NCBI GenBank assembly: GCA_003427395.1
Contig: BFEA01000040.1
Span: forward strand, 2,590,304 to 2,616,265
DNA length: 25,962 nucleotides
From: Chara braunii
Taxonomy: Eukaryota > Streptophyta > Charophyceae > Charales > Characeae
Direction of reading: 5' to 3'
Shown here: piece by piece, positions 1-9,304 of the stretch
Layout: every line of letters begins with the position of its first letter
How positions within the stretch are numbered: position 1 is the first letter of the stretch
Notes under the pieces: model-generated
What the model was told of the DNA's origin: nothing
Databases searched by the model: none
The model's input: the letters and a program-made list of their open reading frames with translations, nothing else
Made by a program: the position numbers and the translations under genes

Positions 1-94
1 CCAGATCTCTCTACAAGGCCTCATGCCCCCGCCATTTGCAGGTTACAGGGCGACGCCCCAGCTCCGGCCAGCGTCGTTCTGGCATCAGCTAACC
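1..94 (+). repeat. Dispersed repeat R1, copy a
   Basis: Shares long near-identical blocks with 433-529 (same strand) and 13751-13832 (opposite strand). Common words are CTACAAGGCCTCA, GCAGGTTACAGGGC and CCAGCTCCGGC, followed by GTTCTGG. The copy is cut by the window edge. No coding potential is recognised. It is probably part of a larger dispersed element. Confidence 0.75.
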
Positions 95-432
95 AGGGGC
101 ACAAAACAGAACAACTCTGCAGACATCTGTCGTGGTTCGACCATCTCTAAATCCCTATATCCCAGATGCGAAAGAAGGTTAGACGCTGTCCAAAGCCCAG
201 AACACCAGAATGCCTACAAAACCTGAATGAGATAGTGCCTGCTGGCCTCCTAATCCTGATACCTTCTTAACCCCCTCTGTACCAAGATATTACATCTTAG
301 AGACGATCTCCTCCTAACCAAAAGTCTGCCATAGCTGACCTGTTCTCGCCACCTAGACTATCCCTGGCCCCCTAGGTTGTCCAGGCAGCCCCCCTGGTTT
401 GCCACTGGATTGCTTTCCTCCCTCAGCAAATC
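95..432. other. No gene seen
   Basis: Non-coding sequence between two R1 copies. No long frame, RNA gene or inverted repeat is recognised. Since R1 brackets it, it may be internal to a larger repeat. Confidence 0.5.
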
Positions 433-529
433 CCCAGATCTCTGTACAAGGCCTCACGCACCTGCCGAATGCAGGTTACAGGGCCACACCCCAGCTCCGG
501 CTAGCGTGGTTCTGGTATAGGCAAACAGG
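433..529 (+). repeat. Dispersed repeat R1, copy b
   Basis: Second R1 copy, direct orientation, about 430 bp after copy a. It has the same order of blocks (AGATCTCTGTACAAGGCCTC, then GCAGGTTACAGGGCC, then CCCCAGCTCCGGC) with scattered substitutions. Confidence 0.75.
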
Positions 530-637
530 AGCAAAGCTATGATAGTGAAATTAAAACAAAACTCAGGATTTATTAAAAAGTATAGTCAAGGAACAAAATT
601 ACGTAATTATCGTGATGATTCCTGCAAATATGCTAAC

Positions 638-870
638 GATTCAGAACAGATGATGTTAAAGTGAAACTAAATGATGTCAATGATGATGAATCTGATAGTG
701 ATATTGATGATGATGATAATGATGATATTGGTAATGATGATGATGCTGATAAGATGATGATGATAATGGTAGTGATGATTAAGATGATAATGATTACGAT
801 GATGATCGCGCCCAACGCCCTGCGCTAACTCTAGATGCTGCTAGTGTTGATGACCAGATGATGATGATGG
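638..870. repeat. Degenerate GAT microsatellite
   Basis: Repeated GATGAT with interspersed AAT and AGT triplets over about 230 bp. The frames that cross it encode only Ile/Ser runs on one strand and Asp/Met runs on the other, so it is not a gene. Confidence 0.8.
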
Positions 871-1977
871 TGATGATACTCAAAGGGGCGAGCAGCGCCG
901 ATGATGAAATTTTAACTATGAGTGTCGCGCAGCCCCCCTAAACATGGTGTTAAAGTTGAAACCTACCCTGTTGATGCTGATAAAGACGATGAGGATGACG
1001 AATAACTCCCTGATGATGATGCCTGTCGTTGTAGCCCGTTGCTGCAGATAAACAACCTCTCCCCGTTGCTTGATACTGCTGCTTGTATGTCGTGAAGACG
1101 AAGACAGTCTCAAACACTCCACTCCTTATCCCCCTCCACTCCTCCCATCTCGTGGGACACACAGCGCTCCTCTCCCTCTTGCTCCTGGCCGACCTCCTCC
1201 ACCAAATTGTGCAAGAAGAAGAGCACAAATGATTCCTCCCGATGCAAGACCCAGCAGAGAGCCTTACCCTGCCTCACACGGCATGCTAACCCGCAACATC
1301 CCCGTGAAAGACACCAGACAGTGAGATGGCACTACAAGTGCTTTCAAGTGTTAGGAGATAGAGAGTACGTCCTACAGCAGCAGTAACAGCGCTGACTCTC
1401 TGCATCGTTGAGCACCTATCATAGCCGCCCTCTATGCCCAGCGGCGCCCAACATCGCCGCGCGTTACCGCTCAACCACACCTGGCATAGTCGCGCCACGT
1501 CTGCCCGCTACTCCATCTCTCGTCGGTGAGGTCGTAACGGCAGGGCGCAGCGCCCCCGGACGCGCTGCGCCCCATTTTCAAATCCACTCTCTCTGAAAAC
1601 TGGCTGCTGCACATTTGTGCCTCCGACTGGTACCACATTAATGGCAAAACCACAGACCCATAACCGTTAGGATGCTAGGTTCTAGCTGAGTCCAGTCCGG
1701 CAGGTTAGACCTACAGCAATCCCTTGATTAGGACTGATAGGCCAGCTCCCTTTGATTGGCTATACTTGATGATGACGCCAGGCTGCTGGAACAGCGGTAT
1801 AGCTGTGAGCTGCTGCAGCATTTGCTGGGGACGGCACATGTGTATCTGTCTTCTTGGGGTTAGGCACTACAATATCTTTTTTTTTTTTAATTATATATTT
1901 TTAATTTTAAACAAGGCCGATTCAAAACCTACTAGGCAAGGTGATAAGAGCTTCTTCTTCTTCTTCTTCTTCCTCAT
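871..1977. other. No gene seen
   Basis: Only short overlapping frames of under 95 codons occur on both strands, with no recognisable domain. A short T-rich and AT-rich stretch lies near 1875-1910. Nothing here supports a gene. Confidence 0.5.
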
Positions 1978-2073
1978 TTTTTTTTAACAACCCGAGGTGG
2001 TGGTAGGGTTGCTGATAAGAGCAGACACCGCTACCACTCTTGGGGAGGCTCCATCTATTGGTGGGGAGCTGAG
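1978..2073 (-). mobile_element. A-tailed retroposon 3' module, copy 1
   Basis: Read on the minus strand, CTCCCCACCAATAGATGGAG is identical to positions 18334-18353 of the complete retroposon at 18060-18457. It is followed by a related sequence and a short A-run (plus-strand T-run at 1978-1986). The 5' side is lost in the CTT microsatellite. This is inferred to be a 5'-truncated member of the same family. Confidence 0.6.
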
Positions 2074-2139
2074 CTTCTTCTTCTTCTTCTTCTTCTTCTT
2101 CTTCTTCTTCTTCTTCTTCTTCTTCTTCTTCTTCTTCTT
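2074..2139. repeat. (CTT)n microsatellite
   Basis: About 22 uninterrupted CTT/TTC units. It abuts the retroposon module at 1978-2073. The poly-Phe and poly-Arg frames across it are artefacts of the repeat. Confidence 0.95.
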
Positions 2140-2537
2140 GTTGAGTCGAAGCAGTTCTTCTTCTGCTTCTTCAAGGGCAGACAGAAGTTCTTCTTCTCTT
2201 TCAAGTGAGATCTCCGGGCCCGTTCTTCATCCCGAAATCGGTTGTTTGAGCGAGTTCTGAGGTGGCGCTGATGGTCCTGAGGGGCTGTAGGGTGGGGCCC
2301 ATGGCCCCATGTAATTATCAATGGGTCCAATGAGCACCATAGCCATATAGGCTGGCGATGACGGGGGTGATGATGTGGTGATGAGGGATGGTCTATACTA
2401 CTCTATAGCCTTGTCTGAACTTGTCTTTCCAGTTTGATCAAGGCAGTTTATACCCAGTTGTGCCTCTTCTCTTCTCTGTGATTCAGTTCAACTGCACAGT
2501 AAAAAGGGCACAGTAAAAAGGCAGCTCCTGTTTAACT
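2140..2537. other. No gene seen
   Basis: Contains imperfect CTT/TCT remnants to about 2200 and then unique-looking sequence. No domain-bearing frame or RNA gene is seen. Confidence 0.5.
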
Positions 2538-2728
2538 GTGCCTCTTCCATTTATCACTGCCGCCCACTTGGTCGGTCTCTTTACCATAGACGGAAGAAGG
2601 GTGGAGTGTGTTGTATACCGTATGTTAAATTGTCGGTGGAATAGGAACCGGATCGACGCACCCCAGAATGGATATGGACCCGGGGCCATAAGGCTCCGTT
2701 TTAATATAACATTAAAAAAAAAAAAAAA
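2538..2728 (+). mobile_element. Possible A-tailed retroposon 3' end
   Basis: Ends in GGCCATAAGGCTCCGTTTTA followed by AATATAACATT and about 15 A. A short frame crosses it but resembles nothing known. The A-tail after a GGGCC...GGC block suggests a retroposon 3' end. The 5' boundary shown is arbitrary. Confidence 0.35.
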
Positions 2729-2738
2729 GCAATTGGTG

Positions 2739-2794
2739 AGAGACTTTAAATTGTTCATTAAAAAAAAGGAAGGCTAGAGACTTCGAATTGTTCA
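2739..2794. repeat. 19-bp direct repeats flanking a short A-rich block
   Basis: AGAGACTTTAAATTGTTCA (2739-2757) recurs as AGAGACTTCGAATTGTTCA (2776-2794), 17 of 19 identical, on either side of an 18-bp A-rich segment. This is compatible with a decayed target-site duplication around a nearly empty insertion. Compare 15861-15914. Confidence 0.5.
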
Positions 2795-3044
2795 CATTCA
2801 GTTCTTCGAGCCTTTCGAGGTTATGGTGCTTCCGCTTGCATATTAATTTCTCTCTCCTGTTTGGTGTGAGTGTCTCTGCATATCAGTCCTGTCATCTTTG
2901 CGTGGGCATGCGAACATGGTGATACTTTGCTCAAGTACGATTTTTCTCTTTTCCATTTTCTTAAAACTATTTCTTTGTCTTTTCTGCCCCTCCCCTCCCG
3001 TCCTCCCCCCCCTTCCCTTTTCCCCCCCTCCTGAAGTGCGCTTT
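2795..3044. other. Pyrimidine-rich spacer, no gene
   Basis: A T/C-rich tract at about 2938-3032 ends in long C runs on the plus strand. No coding frame is present. Confidence 0.5.
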
Positions 3045-3480
3045 CAACCAGTCACATAGCAGCGAAGTGTGCTGTAGTCAAGCTGCTATAGCCAGCGGGG
3101 ATAAGTGTGCTATATTTACGGTGCTAAATTTGCTATAACAGGAGTGCTAACTTGCTAAAAGTGCTAATTCCCAGAATGTGAAGTGTGCTATAGTCAGGGT
3201 GCTACAGCCAGAGTGATAACTATGTTATACTCAGGGCATTAGGTGTGCTATACTCAGGGTGCTAAGTGTGCTCTATGAAGAATGCTTGCTTGCTACAGCA
3301 CTGCGTTGCAAATGCGGATAACTGTGCTATAGTCAGAGTGCCACAGTGAGCATGATGAGTGGGCTATACTTAGGGTTCTCCGCTAGGTGTGCTATGCCTA
3401 TCAGGAGTGCTAACTTGCTTAGAGTGCTAAGTGTGCTATAGTCAGGGTGCTACAATCAGGAGTGCTAACTTGCTTGAAGT
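3045..3480. repeat. Degenerate tandem repeat built on GTGTGCTATAGTCAGGGTGC
   Basis: About 20-bp modules such as AGTGTGCTATAGTCAGG and GTGCTA recur at irregular intervals over 430 bp. A second module, CAGGAGTGCTAACTTGCT, occurs three times, near 3138, 3402 and 3456. The two modules alternate, giving a higher-order pattern. No protein or RNA function is apparent. Confidence 0.8.
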
Positions 3481-3573
3481 ACAGAAAAAGAAGAAAAAAG
3501 AGGCAGGTATGTCTGCTGCTCTCTTTTGTAGTACATGAAGCATCGGAGGCAACGGCAGCGAGGAGAGGGGGGG

Positions 3574-3780
3574 ACTACTGTCTTCCCCCGAATATAAATC
3601 ATATCCGTTGTATTCGGGTTTTCAAAAAATTCAAAAATTCGAATAGAACGCATACGCGTTGTATTCAAATATGCCGTCTGTTCAAAATAGAACGCGTACG
3701 CTTTGTATTCGAATGGAACGCAACCTATATGCTGTATTCGTTTACAACGCATATGTGTTATGTTCGGGGGCAAGATGGCA
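3574..3780. mobile_element. Inverted-repeat element, family B, copy 1 (MITE-like)
   Basis: Begins ACTACTGTCTTCCCCCGAA and ends with a degraded reverse complement (TTCGGGGGCAAGATGG). Inside are repeated imperfect palindromes of the type GAATAGAACGC-AT-ACGCGTTGTATTC. It is the same length and structure as the element at 15362-15568. It encodes no protein, so it would depend on a transposase elsewhere. Confidence 0.75.
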
Positions 3781-3967
3781 GCAAAAGGTTCCCTGTACGA
3801 CCTGCGTTCCCCTGTGTGCATGAGTCCGTTTTCTGGATCTACGTTGAGCAGAAGTAAGAGGAACAAAGGAAAAGAGAGAGCAGACGGAGAGGGAGGAGGG
3901 TGGAGGCTGGAGAGAGGGATCATAGTGGAAGTCTGAAAATAGCAGAGGAGCGAGAGAGAAGCCAAGG

Positions 3968-4270
3968 AGAGTACTATGGCAAAGGAGGTGTGTATATTAT
4001 GTAATGGAGGAGGTAAGTATGGAAGGGATGGAATTTTCTCAGAATATCAAATGATTTGTGGAAACAGAAATTCGGGCTCAATGGGCTAATCTTAAAGTTA
4101 AATTAAAATCTCTAACTCAGAAGAAAGACATCAAGAACTCTATTCTCAAATTCACAATGGACTGGTTAGGGGGACCTCAGGAGCAAGGAATCGGACAGGT
4201 GGTATGGCCTGATGAGAATGAGTCTGTGATGCCTCTCAAGAAGAGTTACTTGCTACAGTTTAATGACTGT
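3968..4270 (+). pseudogene. LINE ORF 3'-terminal fragment
   Basis: One frame, broken by a TGA at 4052-4054, encodes a segment homologous to the end of the LINE on the minus strand near 16.6-16.95 kb. Shared landmarks in order are VLW, a basic-Cys-Val block (RRCV here, KRCV there), EEV, a Glu-rich stretch, EIRAQ versus QIRAQ, QKKDI, and FTMDWLGG versus FTVDWLGG followed by VVW/VIW. The segment therefore lies downstream of zf-RVT in this LINE family. Everything 5' of it is missing here and the end runs into a T-tract at about 4270-4285. It is non-functional. Confidence 0.75.
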
Positions 4271-4376
4271 TTTTTTTTTTTTTTTACCTGAAAGCTAACC
4301 TATATTATTTTGTCAATATGCCTCCCACTACCTACCTATATACTACTAGCTTAGCAGGGAACGTTGGGGCTCGGAG

Positions 4377-4410
4377 CTGTCTCTTATACACATCTAGATG
4401 TGTATAAGAG
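4377..4410. other. Nextera mate-pair junction adapter (sequencing artefact)
   Basis: CTGTCTCTTATACACATCT (the 19-bp Tn5 mosaic end) is followed directly by AGATGTGTATAAGAG, its inverted partner lacking only the last four bases. That is 34 of the 38 bases of the junction left by Nextera mate-pair circularisation. A natural origin is very unlikely. Sequence to the left and right may not be contiguous in the genome. Any protein predicted across it contains the tell-tale peptide SYTHLDVYK. Confidence 0.95.
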
Positions 4411-4499
4411 CTCTTCTCTCCTCCGCGCGGCCTCCCCCGCCTCCCCCCCGAACAGAGGCAACGCCAACCCCATCCGTCAGACAAGAAGGACGGGAAATG

Positions 4500-5850
4500 G
4501 AGCGGCAACGCCTATATCAAAACTCCGGGCAACGGCAGAGGAACTCGAGCACACACAGCTGCCACGTGGAAGAACAAGACGGTATCTTCCCAAGACAGTA
4601 CCAGACGGTACCTCGGACATACAGCTGCCAGGCGGACGAACAACTGCCACGTGGAGCAACTACGAAACTCAGGCGGCCTAATGCTGCCACGTCGACGACC
4701 GACGTGGACCGAGGCACAGCGACCACGTGGAAGGGCGACGAAAGCTCGAACGCACAACTGCCACGTGGAAGGCGGGCGACCGAAACTATGGCAAAGAAGC
4801 TGCCACGTGGATATTGCTGACCCGCTCAAGTCCGTCATACCTGAGACGTTGGAGGAGAAAGAGGCCAGTCGACCACACAGCAGGCGCGTCGACGAGGGGA
4901 GCGATAAGAGAGAGAACTTGCCGTGTAGAGACACGTGAGAGGGACTCGCAGCACAGCAACCACCTGCCAGCCAACTAAAACAGCGAAGAGCTCAAGCGCT
5001 CATCAGCACAGCTGCCACGTGGAAGAAGCCCACGAATGCTACTGCCCTGTGGGCGAAAGGTATGCTGCCACGCAGGAAGACGGTCACGACTACATCACAG
5101 AGCTACCACGTCGAAGGACGACGGACATAGAGGCCATGGCAGAGCCTGTGGGAAGACGAATCGAGCCCAATGCATGCTGCTGCCACGTGGGCGAACTATA
5201 TCCTGCGACGCAAGAAGACGGTCGCGACGACTAAATCACACAGCTACCACGTGGAAGGAAGGGCGACGGACTTCAAGCGCACAGCAGAGTACACAAGGAC
5301 GAAACGAGCCCAAGCATGCTGCTGCCACATGGGCGAACAATGCCCCGTAGGAGAACGACGGCGACTATAGCAGACAGTTCTGCCACGTGGTAGAGACGAG
5401 AGCGAGGCTCGAGTACACAGCAAACGGCTCGCACTAACAGAACAAGACGAATCAGGCGTGCACGTGCAGCACAGCTGCTGCTACGTTAGAGAGGCGACGA
5501 ACCTCATGCAGAGGGGGGCAGTGACGTTGGGGCTGAAACTTGAGACATCAAGGACCAGGAGTGCACAATAACTGCTGCCACGTGGAAGACGACAAACCTC
5601 ATGCAGAGAACAAGAAGAACCAGGCGTGCACAATAGCTGCTGCCACGTGGAAGACGACAAACCTCATGCAGAGGGGGGCAGTGACGTTGCGGCTGAGACT
5701 TAAGACAACAAGAAGAACCAGGGGTGCACAATAGCTGCTGCCACGTGGAAGACGACAAACCCCATGCACAGAACAAGAAGAACCAGGCGTGCACAATAGC
5801 TGCTGACACGTGGAAGACGACAAGCCTCGTGCAGAGGGGAGGGCAGTGAC
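4500..5850. repeat. CACGTG-bearing tandem array
   Basis: The core CTGCCACGTGGAAG recurs with variants (CTACCACGTGG, CTGCCACGTCG, CTGCCACATGGG). Exact CACGTG starts at 4563, 4648, 4724, 4762, 4804, 4932, 5016, 5184, 5248, 5384, 5461, 5579, 5644, 5742 and 5807. That is 15 in 1.25 kb, where about 0.3 would be expected by chance. The right part (5500-5850) is well ordered. Motif spacing there is 65, 98 and 65 bp, giving a 163-bp higher-order unit that also carries ACCAGGCGTGCACAATAGC and ACAAACCTCATGCAGAG. The left part is more diverged. CACGTG is the plant G-box core, but whether it acts as such here is unknown. Short frames through the array are repeat artefacts. Confidence 0.85.
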
Positions 5851-6365
5851 GTTGAAGGACGCAGATGGCCGAACGGCAGCGGAGCAACGGAAACGAGAGA
5901 GCAAACAGAAGCGCACACAGCTTCCACACGGAGAAAATACACAAGCATCTTAGTCTTGACAGTATCCAGCGATTCACGTCAACGGTCACAACCATATCCA
6001 GAAACATGCATCAAGCCAGAAAGTAGCTTTTATGCATCCAGGATTGGCAAAAACGAGCAAAAAAGAGCGATAAGGGCGCCAGGATACGCGCCCACGGCGG
6101 GAGAGCAACAGATAGAAATGAGAAAGAAAAAAAAGGAGCTATACTCATGCATGGTCAAATCCTAAATCACCACTTTCGTCGTCCGTACATAACCCACTTG
6201 TACGTCACCGCGCCACTGTCCGTACGCAATGAGTTCTACGGAATCACGCGACAGTCCGCAGCAGCTCGACGAGAGGAAAAGAGTAGACGAACCAAGGAAA
6301 TAAAGGAGTCGTCAACAGAAAACAACAAAAAAAAAAAAGACGATGGAATCAGCAGCTCAGGTATT
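5851..6365. other. No gene seen (downstream of the kinase)
   Basis: Contains only short frames and A-rich runs (about 6125-6137 and 6328-6339). It is the intergenic space between the CACGTG array and the 3' end of the kinase transcript. Confidence 0.5.
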
Positions 6366-6371
6366 TTTATT
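6366..6371 (-). terminator. Candidate polyadenylation signal for the kinase
   Basis: AATAAA on the minus strand, about 360 bp after the kinase stop codon. The placement suits a plant 3' UTR, but the hexamer is common and no transcript is available to confirm it. Confidence 0.35.
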
Positions 6372-6731
6372 GCCGTACTCCAATCTCGACTCCAGGGCAA
6401 TACGAGGGAGAAAAAGGTGATGATCCTGCACTGATGACGACAACGATGTGCGTAGTTACATCTGGATCGATTGTGAAGGAGCGCTGGATTGATTGTGAAG
6501 ATGTGTTTTCTCTTTCGCGACGAAGCCTCCCTAATGTAATTGTTGATGTCAACCGACTGAAGAAGACTACGTCTTTGTCTGTTCTCTTCTTGCCCCCGGC
6601 AGAGCGCGCTGCAGATGACGTCCAACCACATCGCCTGCCCAATCTACGGGGCTCGATTGAGAGAAAATGACAGACGCAGACAGAGAGAGAGAGAGAGTTT
6701 TCCTCTTCCGTACAATTTCTCTTCCCTTCCT

Positions 6732-8622
6732 TCACGATACTTTCCTGATCTGTACCGACTGAAGGATTTCTCTTTGCCCCGGCGCGCAGAGGTCAGACAC
6801 CATGACCACCATATCCCCAGGCTTCATGAATCCTCTCTTACGTAACAGAGCGAACGTTCTCGTTACGTTCGTCTCCATGTCCTCTGATAATCGCAGGCGG
6901 AAGGGTATCAGACCCCAATAGAGACTGAGGCGTTGTCTGACGACCTGACTGTCAGTGAATACGAAGATTGGGCAGTTAGGACGGCAACGAGAGAGTAGGG
7001 ATGCCATCTGTCCCGACCTCGTGTACACGAACAGCGCCTCGACGTCGAGATTATTGGCAATCTGCGTGGCACCGATGCACACTTCTTCGCTGATGCGATC
7101 CGACGGCTCAGAAGACAGTCTGGTGAGATGAACAAGGTCGTCGTCGTCATCTTCGTGCCTGTAGTTCTCAATCCGAGTGCTCACGCTTGCGAGAACCTCG
7201 AGAGCTTTCATGGGATACTTCCCCATGGCCGACTCCCCGCTGAGCATCAGCGCGTCGGCATTCTGACGCACAGCTTCCCCGACGTCCGCCACCTCCGCGC
7301 GCGTCGGGGTCGGGTACTCGATCATCGACTCAAGCAGCTGAGAGGCTACGATCACAGGCTTGTTCAGTTGGCGGCAAAGCTGAACCACCTGTTGCTGGAC
7401 AGCTGGCACTCTCTCAAGCGCTATTTGCGCTCCCAAGTCCCCCCGCGCCACCATCGCACCGTCCGATGCTCCTATGATGTCCTCCAGCTGAGACAAGCAC
7501 TCTACACTCTCTATCTTTGCCACGACTGCGACCGGTCGTTTCGGCGATTTCGTCTCGATGTATCTCTTCAGATTGACTATCACATCCGCTGACTTCACAA
7601 ACGACACCGAGATGAAGTCTACCTCCTCTGCAATCCCGAAATCAATATCTATCCAATCCTTGGAGGTTATGGTTGGCAGCATCGAGTTCCTCTCTCTGAG
7701 TAATTGACCATTCCTCCAGAAGGTAAGATTGGCACGTGGCAGCAGGAGACCGGGATCCGTACATCTACCTATCACGTCGGGACCGTTCTTTTGAATGACC
7801 TCGAATCGCGACATACCTCCGTCCACCACGATCTCGTCTCCCACCATGATATCATCGACGAAGCCATCGTAGTTCACCATCAACGTGTTGGGCGGCAGAG
7901 GGCCGACAAACTGCCGCACACTGAAAGTCCACACGTCGTTGTCCGACGCCTTCACCGGCGATTCCTTCAAGTCGCCCATGTGTACCTCGCTGCCCTCCGT
8001 ATCAATCATCACCGCCACCGCTAATCCCTTCTCCTTGTTCAGTGTTCTTATGGTCTGAATGACCTGTCGATGCCAATCATGCGTGCCGTGGCACATGTTA
8101 AGTCGTGCGACGTTCATGCCGCCCAGCGCCAGCGCCTCCAGCTGCTCGGCAGAGCAGGTCGCCGGACCTATCGTGCATATCAGCTTCGTCTTCCTCGTGC
8201 CCATTTGCCCATTGGCGCGCAGTTCCTCCGCCACCCACTCCTCCTCCACCATAGTAGACGGAGAGAGGGAGGGAAGCGTCACACGCTTCAGCTTCGCCGC
8301 CACCGTCCCCGCCCCGTTCTTCTCCATATCCGCGGAAGAAGAGGAGCGGTCGGAGGCCACGGCGATGGGTAGAACAGAGGAGGCGGAGGCGGCGGCGCCT
8401 TTCCCGCTCTTGCCGAGGTCATCGTGATCAGCGGCCACCACACCGTTGGCGCTCGCTTTCGTGGAAGTCGTCGGCGCACCCGCCGATAGCTCAACATTTG
8501 CCACGTGGCGATGATACCTCTTCCCGCGGCTTCTGCCGGCGGCGGTGGTGGCGGCGGCAGCGGCGGCGGCAGAACTGGGACTCGCGCCGCCACCAACCAA
8601 GTCGTCTACTGCTCCTTGGTGA
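6732..8622 (-). CDS. PKP1: Plastidial pyruvate kinase, alpha (PKP1-like) subunit; 5' end unresolved
   Basis: Converts phosphoenolpyruvate and ADP to pyruvate and ATP. In land plants the PKP1 family forms the plastid enzyme that feeds pyruvate to fatty-acid synthesis. The frame covers the full catalytic core without an intron. It has [15 protein letters not shown] near the start, [13 protein letters not shown] (MCHG instead of SHG, typical of the PKP1 branch), [13 protein letters not shown], the B-domain, then SFVKSA, the signature VAKIES (7506-7520, catalytic Lys at 7515-7517), [10 protein letters not shown] and [10 protein letters not shown]. The C-terminal domain includes CRPNCPIF and WGLIPFRL, and the stop is at 6732-6734. 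About 630 codons lie downstream of the GT tract, close to the roughly 600 residues usual for PKP1. The first 90 or so codons are Ala/Ser-rich, like a plastid-targeting or linker region, but no convincing start Met or transit peptide is visible. A splice acceptor at CACCAAG or GAGCAG near 8610-8616 and an upstream first exon are likely. Eight extra residues (CAPGQREI) precede the terminal LQSVQ motif. Confidence 0.93.
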
Positions 8623-8624
8623 GA

Positions 8625-8625
8625 N

Positions 8626-8665
<40 letters not shown>

Positions 8666-8705
8666 TGTGTGTGCGTGTGCGTGCGCGTGTGTGTGTGTGT
8701 GTGTC
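8625..8705. repeat. (GT)n microsatellite with an undetermined base
   Basis: About 80 bp of GT with a few C interruptions, starting beside an N at 8625. It lies immediately 5' of the recognisable kinase coding sequence. It is probably intronic or 5' flanking. The His-Thr repeats in the translated frame are not credible protein. Confidence 0.9.
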
Positions 8706-8714
8706 CATGATCAT

Positions 8715-9058
8715 CGCCAAATTTCTGATATGCCCCCGTAGCATCTCTCCCGGGGCCAGGGGAAAGACTGTGAGTGTCAACAACGGCCACAGGGGCTCGC
8801 TGGAAAGATGGACAGTACCAATAAGGGCATATGGGAAACTTTTGTGCTGGTTCTCAACGGCCATCCGGTAGGGGCATACTGAAAATTTGGTACTGGTACC
8901 GGTAGGGGCATATGAAACATTTTCAGGCCCAAACGACGCCAGGGTTTTTCTGGAAACATCATTCGTTGTCAGAGGGGCACGACAAGGTAAGTCGGCCGTC
9001 AGAGGGGCACGCCACAAATAAACGCAAACTTCAGGGGCATTTCGAAAAAATTCCCCAA
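8715..9058. repeat. Cluster of AGGGGCATATGAAA-type repeats
   Basis: The word AGGGGCA(T/C) recurs near 8824, 8872, 8905, 8971, 9002 and 9033. An inverted copy (GGGGGCATATCAGAAATTTG on the minus strand) sits near 8719-8738 and mirrors TAGGGGCATACTGAAAATTT at 8871-8890. It ends in an A-tract of about 20 bases (9057-9078). It is non-coding and lies 5' of the kinase. Confidence 0.6.
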
Positions 9059-9090
9059 AAAAAAAAAAAAAAAAAAAAGACACACAGTGA

Positions 9091-9270
9091 AGACTTAGGG
9101 CCACATCCCACTGGCAAAGAGGATTGGAATGAATGTCTGAATGTGGATGTGTTTGTGGAGAGGTGCAGAAAACGGTGATTGATCTGCTTTTCTGCATCTC
9201 TGCGTGGAACACGTCCAGATTCAGACACTTATTCCAATCGTCCTTGCCAGTGGGATCTGGCCCTTAGTCT
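9091..9270. mobile_element. Foldback element with arms of about 75 bp
   Basis: The left arm AGACTTAGGGCC-ACATCCCACTGGCAA continues through GATTGGAAT, TGTCTGAAT and GTGTTTG to GTGCAGAAAA. The right arm is its imperfect reverse complement, ending TTGCCAGTGGGAT-CTGG-CCCTTAGTCT. The central loop is about 15-25 bp. This is a self-complementary, non-coding MITE-like unit. Its superfamily is not recognised. Confidence 0.75.
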
Positions 9271-9304
9271 GTGCACAGGGCAGAGCCGTTGGTTCTAGGA
9301 AAGA

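Noticed and set aside
3447-3965. 136- and 166-codon frames on opposite strands
   Set aside because: Both run through the family B inverted-repeat element; the repeated motifs come from its palindromes.
4364-4681. Protein frame starting before the adapter
   Set aside because: It translates the Nextera junction (SYTHLDVYK), so it is an artefact.
4398-5370. Overlapping frames across the CACGTG array
   Set aside because: All frames on both strands carry repeated peptides from the tandem unit. No domain is present.
4563-5812. CACGTG motifs as a promoter for the kinase
   Set aside because: They lie downstream of the kinase stop codon, beyond a suspect assembly join, so a promoter role is not supported.
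8625-9212. N-terminal extension of the kinase in the same frame
   Set aside because: It runs through a GT tract with an N, a repeat cluster and an A-tract, giving His-Thr and Phe runs. Not credible protein.
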